The position numbers and the translations under genes are program-made. The notes beneath the pieces are model-generated. The model worked only from the letters and a program-made list of their open reading frames with translations. It made no database searches and had not been told where the DNA came from. 64,000 bases of DNA from Dicaeum eximium (taxonomy: Eukaryota > Chordata > Aves > Passeriformes > Dicaeidae), in contig VWZP01001615.1 in NCBI GenBank assembly GCA_013396995.1, positions 186,001 to 250,000 of the forward strand, read 5' to 3'. Positions 1 to 11,800 of this stretch are shown piece by piece. How positions within the stretch are numbered: the stretch's first letter is position 1; each line of letters opens with the position of its first letter.

Positions 1-403
1 CTTATGAGGAATGGCTGACGGAACTTGGCCTGTCCACCCTTGAGAACAGACAACTGAGAGGGGACCTCATGAATGTCTGTCAGTATCTGAAGGGAGGGTG
101 CCAAGAAGATGGATCCAGGCTCTGCTCAGTGGTGCTGAGCAATAGGACAAGAGGCAACAGTGAGAAAGTGATGCACAGGAAGTTCCACCTGAATATGAGG
201 AAGAACTTCTTTACTGTGCAGCTGACTGAGCACTGGGACAGAGAGGGTGTGGGGTCTGCCTCACCAGAGATACTCAAGAAGTGTCTGGACACAATCCTGT
301 GCCATGCTTCTGGGATGACCCTGCTTGAGCAGGGAGGCTGGACCAGATGACCCACTGTGGTCCCTTCAGCCCAACCCCTTCTGTGATTCTGCAGAGCATT
401 TGG
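1..403 (+). mobile_element. CR1 LINE 3' fragment (cut by window start)
   Basis: The stretch follows the consensus order of a CR1 3' region. It has a tatgaggaatggctga-like start, the 'acctcat' and 'ataggacaagag' blocks, then 'aagaacttctttactgtg', 'gagcactgggacag', and an ending in 'ggtcccttcagccc' followed by 'ttctgtgattctgc', which resembles the CR1 ATTCTRTG tail. The sense orientation is +. The 5' part lies outside the window, and divergence is high enough that no intact reverse-transcriptase frame remains. The 93-residue open frame at 69-350 is a chance frame inside this element. Confidence 0.8.
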
Positions 404-1659
404 TACTGTGTCAAATTCCGTTGTACTTAACATTGCTGCAATACACATGGGCCTTGTGATTTTTTAGTAAACCAATTGATAAAAATGGGTACAGATAAGA
501 AAATGCTTGGCTAAGCGCTATTTGAAAACTTTCACTGATGCAGCACGTTAAGTCTCTGCATGATTCACTTGCATTAAAGATGCTCTTCTCAGTAAAAATT
601 CCCAGTGATAAGGTATGCTTCCTATTTAATTGGGCATGCCTGGGAGCTGAGCACACAGCATGTGTGTGGGAAAGGGATGGGACCCAGCCCTGGGAACAAG
701 AAAAGGCTGACTAAGACAAGATCAACGTTTTGAGCAGCAAAGCAGATCTGGCTTTATCAAGGGACACAACTCCCCTGTAATTCCCAGTGCCCCTGCTAAT
801 TCCACTCTCAGGTCACCATTTTGAGCATGCTGCCAACTGAAGCAAGAAGAAACATGAACTGCAGAGCACACACAAGCTTGAAACACTCACTAAGGGCAAA
901 CGCAATCCAGTTTACCAGTTGGCTTTGTGGTGCTGCTGGCAGCCTGTGTGCTCAGACAGAAAGACAGCAACTACAGTTGGAAAGAAGAATATGGGGCTTG
1001 GATGTTCGTACAAGGCCCTGTTATACCCCTGGAAAGCAAATCTTGTCGTGCTTTTCTGCTACATACACAGGTGCCTGGAACACAGCCTGGAAGCCCAGGC
1101 TTTTGTCTTTAACCCTCTTTCAGGCCACCTTCAAAGTTTTTGTTTTACACAGCACTGCCTGGCACCCCTACTGTGCCCAAGCCCAGCCCTCATTACAGCA
1201 CCGTCTATAAACGTGACCTAATTTTTATGCCTGAATATCAACTTCTTGGACCTCTCCTCTCCACAAGGCATGTGCTGGGACAGGATCACATGCAGCTGCA
1301 GCTGGAAACCTAGCAGCCTGGCACTGCATAGAAGTAGCTCAAACAAACATGGCAATAAGTTGACCAGCATGTTGAATGCAGGTGCATGCGAGCACAAAGC
1401 TCAGAAGTTTTCTCAATTCATTAAGCAGTTTAAGAACTGGGCAACATCACCCCATCAACAACCAGTTCTCTGAGGCATGGTGTGAAACAGCACAGACAGT
1501 AAGAGAACTGCGAAAACTCTTTAGATCACAGTCCAAATCTCCTCAAATCTATTCTGCTATGTTTCTCCAGTGCAAAATTATTCCAGATTCCCAGAAGAGG
1601 AAAAAAAATCACTAGCCACACCAAAACATTGTAGAAACAACCAAATCTTTAGCAGTACG
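404..1659. other. Upstream flank, no gene recognised
   Basis: This is unremarkable sequence between two CR1 fragments. The open frames here (for example 821-1210) have low-complexity composition, no recognisable domain and no splice-consistent structure. I see no RNA gene or promoter. Confidence 0.6.
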
Positions 1660-2045
1660 AACTGCCCAGACAGGGAATCAGTATTAGCCAGATGTAGTCT
1701 GAAATTTTTAATGTTCATTGTAATAACTTGCATTTTGAAAGGCTACACCACATCATCCAGCGCCAGATCCATGCATTTCTTAAACACGTCCAGGAATGCT
1801 GACTCCACCACCTCCCTAGGAAGCCTATTCCGATGCCTGACCACTAACAGTGATTTTTTTCTTCTAATAGCTAATCCCAATCTCCCTTGTCTCATCTTAA
1901 AGCCACTTCCTCTGGTCCTCTCTCTGCAGTCACGGTGGAAGAGGCAGAGTCCAGCCCACTACAGCCTCCTCTCAGAGTTGGTGCAGCTCAGCGTGGCCCA
2001 TCACACTGAGCGCTGGCTCGGCTTGTCAGAGCTCACCACCTGAGA
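1660..2045 (-). mobile_element. CR1 LINE 3' fragment, older, minus strand
   Basis: Read on the minus strand this is a CR1 3' region. The + strand shows its antisense blocks in order: 'cgtccaggaatgctgactcc', 'accacctccctaggaagcct', 'ttccgatgcctgaccac', a T-rich 'gatttttttcttctaatag', then 'ctcctctgg'-like text. The 3' terminal octamers are not evident, so the element is 3'-degraded or diverged. It lies just upstream of the INO80C CpG island. Confidence 0.75.
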
Positions 2046-2645
2046 GCTGGAGAGAGCAGTTAAACCCCACTGCCGACTTTATCGAGGCAACTGGAGAAAA
2101 CCAGACACATCTAAGACTTGCACACCATTCTCATCATGTAAGGGCCTTTCACATAAACGTTATCTCTCCTTACTCAGGCATTAGACCTGGCCGCAGGCAC
2201 AGCGCAGTTTACACGGAGCGCACAGAGCTGGAGACAGGGCCGCTCGTCCCGAACTACAGCCTGCGTTCAGCCGCTCCCGCAGCTTTTTATTGCTCACCTC
2301 CCAAACTGCTGCAAAGGCCTCTGCAAAGGCTAGAAATGACTCAGACCCAGCGCCTTTTCCAGTCCCGCTCACCCTCTACGGTGAGAAACCCTCACCTCGA
2401 AACACTTTGCTACCGCCCACGCACACGGGCTACTCCGGGGCCGAGGCTGCCACCGCAGCCAGGTCTCTAGTAGGGGCCCGCCACACCGCAGGGCAACAAG
2501 GAGGCGGCAAAGCTGCTTGCTACGAGTCTCGCCCCAGGGGCGGCGGCTCCGAGCTCGAAGCCCCACAAGCGCCGGCCAAGCCCCGCTCGCCCTTGGCCTC
2601 CCCGAGCAGGCCCGGCCGCGGGTGGTTGAGCCGCGCCGCCGCCAC

Positions 2646-2656
2646 TGCGCATGCGC
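2646..2656. promoter_or_regulatory. NRF1-type binding site
   Basis: The sequence TGCGCATGCGC is a perfect match to the palindromic NRF1 consensus YGCGCAYGCGCR core. It lies 67 bp upstream of the INO80C ATG inside the CpG island, where active NRF1 sites of housekeeping genes usually occur. Binding is inferred from the motif only. Confidence 0.7.
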
Positions 2657-2722
2657 GGCCGCAGCTCCGCCACAGCTGCCGGGAAGGGGAGCGCTCCCGG
2701 CCCGGGCGCGGAGCGGGGTGCC

Positions 2723-2816
2723 ATGGCGAGCCTAGTCCCCGCCGCCGCCTCGTCTCCTGCCGGCGCCGCGGCCCGCAGCAAGAAGCGCCCAGCGAGCCCG
2801 GGGACCGGCGGCGNCT
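2723..2816 (+). CDS. INO80C: INO80C coding exon 1
   Basis: The exon encodes 31 residues that start MASLV, run through an Ala/Pro-rich stretch and reach the conserved SKKRPASP motif. A GTAAGC donor follows at 2817-2822. The exon leaves one base over (phase 1). Base 2814 is N, so residue 31 is undefined and an assembly error at the exon end is possible. The human Lys/Ser-rich segment that follows this motif is absent here. It may be missing from the assembly, or this lineage may have a shorter exon. Confidence 0.88.
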
Positions 2817-5800
2817 GTAAGCTGCCGATCGCGCTGCGCTGTCCCTCGGGCCGGCGGGGCCCTTCAGAGTCGGGACGCGACTGTCGGGCCTTCCTTGGTG
2901 CCGCCGTAGCGTGGCGGCCGTGTCCCCTCCCCCCCCTGCGCGNNNNNNNNNNNNNNNNNNNNNNNNNNNNNNNNNNNNNNNNNNNNNNNNNNNNNNNNNN
3001 NNNNNNNNNNNNNNNNNNNNNNNNNNNNNNNNNNNNNNNNNNNNNNNNGCTTAACCGGGATGCCGTGGAAGCTGCGTTTGTGACCACCGAGATACCGTGT
3101 GTGGTGACACGCCGGTGTGGTGACACTTCACACTTGGTGACACCGAGCCGCCCTGCAGCTCACTGTTCCCTGCGTTCGCCCGCGGGATCAGCGCTGTACG
3201 CGAGGTTGTGCCGCGGCTGAGCTCCGTGCGTACCCCCAGATTCACAAATGTCTGACCCTGCGTGATGCTGATCTTAGTGTGAGGCAGCTGAGCTGTCGCG
3301 GAGGAGGGACTAGTGCTGGACAGAGCACAATTCAGCGGCGGCTAGACCTGTTGTGTGCAGCGCATGGGGCCTTCTCTCAGTTGGACTAGGTGGATAGAAG
3401 GTTTACATCTGAAATTTAGATGTAACCTCGGAGCCTGAGTTTTGGGGAGCAGAGTCAGTCAGGGAGGGAGAAGAGCTATTATCGTCAGTTTGTCCTAAAC
3501 TCCAAACCTCAATCCCAGCGGGTGGTGCAGCCTCATTTTCTGCATTGTGTCACACCAGCACCCATCCCCAGTTGATGTCATCTGCCTCTTGATGATGAGG
3601 TGTAGATCACACCATTACAGAAATAAACAATCATTCAAACCATTCTGTTCTTCATCTACCTCTTGATGATGAGGTGGCATTTCATGCTCCAAAATTAAGT
3701 CCCAGAAGATGTTTACAGTCAGCGTGTACATGACATCTATTTAGACTTTAGATGCTGGTATGTCTTGGATTACTTCTGGAAAGATTTTGGTAGGTACAGT
3801 GGTCAAAAGAGGGTTGGAAAAAATGGCAGACTCCTTTCTTCCCCATAGAAATTATTCTTCTCAGTAATATTTCATGAGGTATAACAGTAGCATAGCTACA
3901 AAGTCTGCCCTACTGCCAGTTAGGTTGCTTGTTTTCACATCAGGAAATATGCTTATGCATTTTTCAGCAGTCTTCTCTCCAGGCAAATAAAAGCCATTGT
4001 GCATGCACGAGAGCACAGACACAAACTCTTGCTCGTTTGAATGATGCTCTTGTTTTCACCCCGTGGCAGTTACATGGTTTCTTTTCTGGTGTGCTTATGC
4101 TAGGACAGGAAGTACACACCACAGTGCTTAATGTCGCTAACAAACTGCACCACAACTGTGAAAAATTACTGCCTGACATCCTCATGTTTGACAACTTTTT
4201 CAAGGTGTGATAGAGATCATGATCTGGATTTTCCAGCGTGGAGCAGTCTGTTCTGTGCAGGTGTGTGTGTTTGTGTGTGTGTTGTGTGTGTGCAGATATA
4301 AAACATTATATATTGATACATAACTTAAATGTGTATAAAATAATTTCTGCTTAAAAGACTTCCCCACACCCTTCAGCATCTAAACTGTTTTCCAAAGTTC
4401 ACACCAAACGTAACCTTATGGACAGCTTCCAGTGTTATGAGACAATCCATGATTTCTTACTCAAACTGGGTTTCAATAGTGTGTGATAAACTGTTTGTGT
4501 AATTCTTCTCACAAGTCATTTCAGTGGGGAAAGAAGTAATTTCTCAACACAACATCCAAGTCATCGTATGCATTCATTGACTTCAGCAGTGCAGATCAAT
4601 CCCACAAGGAAAATAAAGAAATGCCTCAGAAAACATGTAACCTCAGGAACGGGACAAGAAACAGCTCATTCCAGCAATATCACTCAATGTTGCTGGCTAG
4701 CTCTGGAGTGAGCTAGTTCAAACAGAAATTAAATGGGGGCTCTGCATGTTTTGAGCTAAAAATGTTGATTCTGCCATAGCTCACCAAAACATATCATGCC
4801 ATAGCTCAGCATTAAATGGTTTGTATTTTAAGTAAACTGACATTATTTCCTTGGTCAACTAGGGAACTGCAGGTAAAAGAGTCCCTACTGGAAGATTTAA
4901 AAGTACCTGCAGGGGTCAACTTAGATCTGGGGACCACCTGTTGTATTAAGTAGTAATTTCTGCTGAGAACCTTGTGCTGGCCTACATGAAAATACACTTC
5001 ACATTGTGCCAGCGGTGAACATCCTCACATCTCTGATCTCATCTTTGTGAAACTAATCAGAAAGGGATTTTTGTTAGTTCTTCAAATCTCATACTTAGTT
5101 TTTCTCTCATGTGCTCTATGTGACAAGCAGCTGTCAACAATGCTCACCCTGAAAGACACGCTGGTCTGGTAAAACTGTAAATTTCAATAATGTATTCATT
5201 TTTTATATAACAGATTTGCTTAAGCATAGCAATGTAATCAACTAGTTTGAGTAACTGTGTATATCCTACAAGAAGGCACAATTATCACAGAGCATACAGA
5301 TTTTTATAAAGCACATTTTGATTTTGTTTCTCCAACATGTGAATTGCTTCTTTCTCTAAGATCCACCTTAGGAACATTACCAAAAAACATTCTTCATCTT
5401 TTTATTTTTTTAGAGTGTTGTGCTAATAACACCAAGGTTTTGGGTTCAATTCCCATATGGGCCATTCACTTGAGAGCTGGAATTGATGGTCCTTGTTGGT
5501 CCCTTCCAACCCAGAACATTCAGTGTGATTTGTGTGAGTTACTGACCCAAAGGTATTGAGTCATATTTGTTTTGGAAGCACATTGCTCATAAGGCTTGTC
5601 AGTCATGTCTACAGAAGGAGACACATACTTTTTGGACATAATGCCTGTATTTACCAAACGTAATATTAAAAGTGAGTGAGTTTACAGGAAAGCATGATTG
5701 CAAATTGATTACTTCACTTTCATCAGCATTACACAATTATTCGTCCCATGTTGTTGTGCGTCTGCAAAACACCTCAGTCTTTGCTGCAGCCATGTTGAGG

Positions 5801-8800
5801 ATTATTATGTATATTAAATGGTAACATTAATGTGTCAAAATCAGTGCTGTGTATGATTTATACAGCACCATTCCCTTAGATATCCCTGCCCAGTGGTTCC
5901 CAGTAGCTGCTGATTCAGCTCCATCCCTGGCTCTTGTGCAGACTTGTTTCCAGGTCTCCTGCCTCATTAATTACTGTCACTTAACCTGGGATAGAATCTT
6001 TGATACTGATCTTAAAATGCCACCAATTGATCTACCTTAATGTTCACACCATTATTTTTATAAATTATACTGCAACAGGAAGCTTTTAAAAGAGTATATT
6101 CTAGATCAAGATGTAATGAAGTACAATGCTTCTCTGTGACAGCTAACAATCTTGAAAGATAGAATTTGCAGTAAGATAGGAAAGTGATTTGGAAAAGAGT
6201 TTCTGATTTTATCATAGGAAAAATTAAAGAGAGAAATTATGCTAAATAATACAGTAAATTAAATTTGTTTACATTATTTGTGAAATAACTTAAGACTTAC
6301 ACTGGTGAAGTATTTATATTGATTTTATCTATAAATATTGTTACTGCAGCACTACTATTGGTATGTCTGCTTAATGCTTTCTGTATTTCTCATTTTATGC
6401 TTAAAAGCAAAAACTATACAACAATGTTAGAAAATAAAATCAAAATGGTTTAGTTACTATCCTGTTAAATAAGCTCCTCTAATGCACACAAAAATAAATG
6501 GAGTGACTCTGATACAATTAGAACTCCATTTTTATTCTAGATGTATTTATATTATGATGTTTTTATGTCATAAACTGAAGATCATCAGATTTCACAGTTC
6601 TGATAGACAGCTGTAAGTTCAACAAGTGGACTTAGATGTATATATATATTAACATGGCTGCTGTCTTGTACTCAAAAGCTTCCCACTAAAGGCAGCCAGC
6701 TTATCCTAGTACATAAACAGCACAGAATTTGACCCTAAATATCAGTAAATTTAATGTATTCTCCTGTCACAGTATTTTACCAAGCTTCGCACTCTTAGTA
6801 GGAAACCATCAAATAAATTTTAAAATAACTTTTTTCTTAAAGAGCCTGTTTGATCTGGCTGTTAGTTCCTTAAAATCGAGGTTAGGGTGAATGGGTTTAA
6901 CTACAGAATCAGCAAGTACCACTACAGCTACTGAGCTGAGCTGCTGCTGTCACCATGTTCTGGGACAACCTCTTAGAGGACCTCCTTTGGTGTGGCACAG
7001 TATGACAACTTTCTGAGTGAAAATTAAAAATCACCCACTTACCACTTCAGGTCTTGTTTACTGCAATCAGTATGATACCAAACCTAATTATTTTAGCATT
7101 ATTCTGTATTAGACTTTGTGCTGCAGAAAAGCGTGATTCTCCTTTGTAGTTGGAAGTTTAGTAAGCAAGTAGCATTTCTCACCAATCCACCGGCCCTGAA
7201 AGACAGAAGGAACCTGACACAGCATACTAGTAGGGAGATATAAACACATACCTATTTGCCAGTTTATTAAAAGGCTATCATGTCATTATGCTTTAGACTA
7301 CACTTTTTGTTTTAAAACCTCTCCCATCCCGTAAGATTGTAATAGTAACCAAAAATATATAAATTTAACCAGTGAAGCAGTTCCAGACTGAAGCTACTGC
7401 TTGCCTGGAATGATATCTTTAAAAGATACAATGTGTTCCCATGCGATGTTAATTCAAACCTAATTAAATTGATTTAAATGACACTTCCATTGGATAAAAA
7501 ATAGATACCATGATACAGTGCAGGTGATTTCTAGTTACTGATAAAAACTGATAAGGTGAGCTCTTCAAGTTCAGCCACTTGCACAATTATATCAAACCCT
7601 ACCCAAGAGTTTTGGCTCTTACAAAACTAGCAGCCAGTTCAAAACAAATTGCCGTGCTGTAACAAGAGTTTTAGCAGGTAGCATTTCAATTGGCAGAGCT
7701 ATCCCACACATACTAACGCACTCGGGCATCACAGTGCCTGTCACCAGACCACAGAGCACTGAAAATCCCCCAGACTGCAGTTCTCAGAATGAGGGTCTCA
7801 GAGGGTCACCACTGACATCGAATCCTTTCAGACTCTGCACCACAAAGATACTTTCTGCAACAAAGCTGATAGTGAATTGCTGGAATACTCTTCCCAAAAT
7901 ACATCTTATTTTCAGGCAGTCAACTAAGGAGAAATGGGATTATCCCGAAGCAACATTTTTTGCCACTTGCACATTTGAAGTTAAATCTCTTAAAGAACCA
8001 GAATCTCTCCAGTCCCTGATGGGGAAAATGGTAATTAAAAGACAAAAAGCAGATTTTCTACAGAAATCTGGCAAAATTTATGTGTGTTTTAAGCCTAGCT
8101 TTATTTTTAAAAGGGAATTGATTTTACAGAGCAATCTAGGTTAAAATGGAAACTGTCAAAACAGAGCTAAGAATTAACTTTGCTTGACATTTATCACATT
8201 TTGAAGGCTTCAGATGATCTATAATCATAAAAGTATGTGAATTTCTGAACCAGACTATGCCAATCTCAGAGAACTACCTACGTCCTCCAACCAAATGTGA
8301 ATAGATTTTAGTTTTAGAGTAAACACAGATGTGTTATGTTGTAGAAAGGCAAAAGCATATGTGTGTTGCCTTTTACTATAGGCATCGGTATGCTGGTGTC
8401 ATGGGTTTTTACCCTTCTTCACTTATCCTAGCAGACAATTTAACCTCTCCTTTAGCTAACAGAACACCTAGTTTCAGGATTCATAATAAACATGCAGGAA
8501 ATTTAGGAGACTTAATAAAGGTGGTTCACCACTTCTATCATAAGAAGATAAAATGGGATAGGTTATTTTCTTGAAGGAGAAAGAGTAATCTAAAACACCC
8601 CATACATATGCTTTAGCATGAAATTTTCACTGAGAGGTAGTACCCCTAAAAAGTGATCTCAGAATCCAGTTAATGCTGTAAAAGTTTCAGATTAACAAAA
8701 GCAAATTTGCAATAACTTAACTCTCTAGATATTGCGGATTTGAAGAGGTGTTAGACTGTTTTTCACATTTTTCTAAAGTGCAATAATTGTGCTTGATAGT

Positions 8801-11800
8801 AACTTCAATTCTTGCTGTACCAAGCCATTGGTAGTTATATCAATTATATATTACATCCATTTATTCAATGTGTTCATTTTGGATTGGAAAGGCTAGTCTT
8901 AATTTATTAGCCAGGGAGAATTGTGAACACATTCTTCAAACATGCCAAGAAAACAGAAGAGAGAGATTGGCTGTTTATTTAAACCTGCAGAAAGCCATAA
9001 AAGCTGTGACACTCTGTGTTGTGAAGTATGCCTGGCCCTGACACAAGATTTCATATCCATAAACAGCATGTCTTGCCTCACTGCAAAGCACACCTGCAGC
9101 TTCAGGAGGCTTCATTAGCAAATGGATTAGTTTCTCATTATCAGAGTCCCAGTCTCCTGTCTTCTCCCTCTTATCCACCTCCACAAGTCTCAGCTGCATG
9201 CTCCTGCTGCCTGCATCCTGCCAGCTTTGGCTCTCCCCAGACCTGTTCCCACTGACAGAGGTCAGCTGTCAGGACTTGCCAAACATTCCCCCTCTCCTGG
9301 AAGCTGCATTGCCTCCTGCTGCAGTGGTGAACTGATTCACAGGGCTGATTCACAGGGAAGTCTAAAAGCTGTGGGGTGTAACACAAGGAACAGGCACAAC
9401 CAAGTGGCAAAGAAAACCACTTTTCCACTACAAGCATCTTACTTCATGAGCTTGCATACGCTTAATTCCAGATTTCATTAGTTGACTGTAACAGACTAAA
9501 TGAAATACTCGATCCGGCGTCCCTGCCTGCAGGAAGGCCTGGAAAGTAACAGCTTCAGCTGACATATTGCTTGTCTGTCAGCCTCCAAGTCCCTCAGCTG
9601 ATTCTACTAACTATGAGATGCCACCAAAATAAGCTATCAAGAAATATGCACTATTCCTAATTATACTTCTCCCTGAAGATTTAGGCAGTTCGTTCTACTT
9701 GGGATTCAGAACCATGAACATCTGATTTTTTGAAAGCAGGTATTAAATAATTTCTTTCAAAAGTAGAAGCACACTTATGCACTGATACTTGCTTTTTATA
9801 TCATCTGTCCTCCACTTGAAGTTACCTGTTCCTGCCACTCCCTGAAGGGATTCAAATCCACTTTTTCCCAAGCACACCCTAACCACTGGGCTAAAAGCAG
9901 ATCTGGTGTGGGAGTGTTGAAAGGTGTTCTCCTCTACAGCCAAGGATGGAGGTTTTGTCTCTGTTCCAAAGAGAACAAATCCATAGTTTGGTAATGAACA
10001 TGGTTATCAGAATGGTCTGCTTATGTATTTTAGGTCTGTATTTCTGTTACATGTTTTGTCTTATGATAATTTTAATACAAAATACACAGTTGTGCAAACA
10101 GGGATCAGAACTAATTTCCTTTCTAAACTCTAGACAAAAAGTGAAATACTCATGCTATCTAATAAGATGTGTTTATGTTGTAGTAAAAATGCAATACTGT
10201 TAATTCAAGAAACAAATTTGCAATGGGTAGCAGGAAACTCTTTTGTGAGTAATACATACTTACACTGTGGTGGAGGCCTTCATTTTAGAAGGGGTGAATA
10301 TCTGTGGCTACATGTCTTGCAATTGTCCTGCCCCAGGATGTAAGTACTGGCTGACTCAGGAAGAAAAACTGTCCTTGCTGATTAAAAGACCCTGCTGTGA
10401 ATAAGGAGTGTTTTTGAGAATTAAAAGATAAAATTCCTTTTATAAAGCACTGTAGGCCATTGCTGGGATTTACCACATGAAAATAAACTCTTAGTATCAT
10501 ATTAGCCCTTTTATCATTTATTAAACAGAGAAATATGATTTGTTGTGTATCATATGTCCTTAATTTTCAATAAACACACAAAAATCCAGATTTCTGTGTA
10601 CAACCTACCTAATATGTGTACTACATAAAATCCGATGTAATTTTAAAAGATAGCTCATTTTGCAAACATCCACAGGCCTAGAGGTGAAACCTACAGAGTT
10701 TTAAGCAACTTAGGTTTTTGAGTTTTTGCCCTTGGAGTGTTGACATGCCTGTAACTTTACTTACTCCAGTGTTCATAAGGATGCAGTGGGCTTATCATGA
10801 CAGCCTTATTTATTGCTTCCTCATATTTTTACTTTTCTGAGTTAATGAAAGAACAAGAAGAAAGGCAGGAAAAGCTGAGACATCTATGATAGTTTCTGCA
10901 TAAATTAGACAAGGTTTACAGGTGTGGCTAATGTCACTTAAGCAGTACAGCTGGAAAACTCAAATCAAATTTCAGGCATCTAAGTCTTTTTTCATATTTG
11001 AAAGCGAAACAGCAACTTCCCAAGCTAAATAGAGAACTACTGCTTAGAGTTTGGTTAGATATGAATCAAGGAGACCATATTTGAAGAAAAGGTTATTGAC
11101 ATCTCAGGAGTATAGAGGATGTTCATCAGGCAAGGGAGAAAGCATTGTGAAAACACTCATCATTTAGGATAAAGGTAGAGGGATTTAAAAGTCTCTAGGA
11201 AACTGTGAAAGTTAGGTGCCATAAAAAGTCTTTCTGTTGAGTCTCTGAATTGGTATGCAGTCCATCCAGATGCTTGTCTTAATTTTCCAGATAAACTGGT
11301 ACCTTTAATAAAAGATGACTCCTCTGTCTAAAAACTTTGTTACATTTATGCCCTGAAACCATCAGGACTTCAGGAAAATACTGCTGAATTGGAACATGCA
11401 GAAATTAGGGCACTAATTAATGTGAGTTATATGACTGCTTATGACCAAAAGAGCTTTTTGTTACTAAAACCAGTATTTTCCATTTTATAAGATATTGATT
11501 TCTAGCCAAGGAGATAGAGAGCTGCACAGAGGGTTGTGCAATCTCTGTGCTTGGAAGTATTCGGGGCCTGCTGGGGCAAAGCATGTTCATGTTTTAGTAT
11601 AACTGCGCTTCCCTTGGAAGGACAGGACAGTGTTCTGACAGCAAAATTAACTGTTCAAGTCAACAAACTGGAATAGAAGGTGGCTCCTCAAACCAAAGTA
11701 GTGATCTTGAAAGGTCTTATTCCTTTAGTTGATTATCTTTATTTACATAGTCTAGAACTAGAAGTGCTAGTTTAAGTCTCACCTCAAATTTTCTCAAGTC

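Larger units (their letters stand above)
2180..3250. promoter_or_regulatory. INO80C: CpG island promoter of INO80C
   Basis: GC content and CpG density rise sharply from about 2180 and fall after about 3250, in contrast to the AT-rich introns. The island covers the INO80C start codon, a GC box (GGGGCGG, 2537-2543) and an NRF1-type palindrome (2646-2656). No TATA box sits at a sensible distance, which fits a TATA-less housekeeping promoter with dispersed starts. A 106-base run of N interrupts the island. The transcription start is not determined, and initiation on both strands is possible. Confidence 0.85.

Noticed and set aside
1570..2043. 157-codon + strand frame
   Set aside because: It lies mostly inside an antisense CR1 fragment.
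2467..3126. 219-codon minus-strand frame over the INO80C CpG island
   Set aside because: It is opened by GC richness and the N run and has no domain. The real coding exon is on the other strand.
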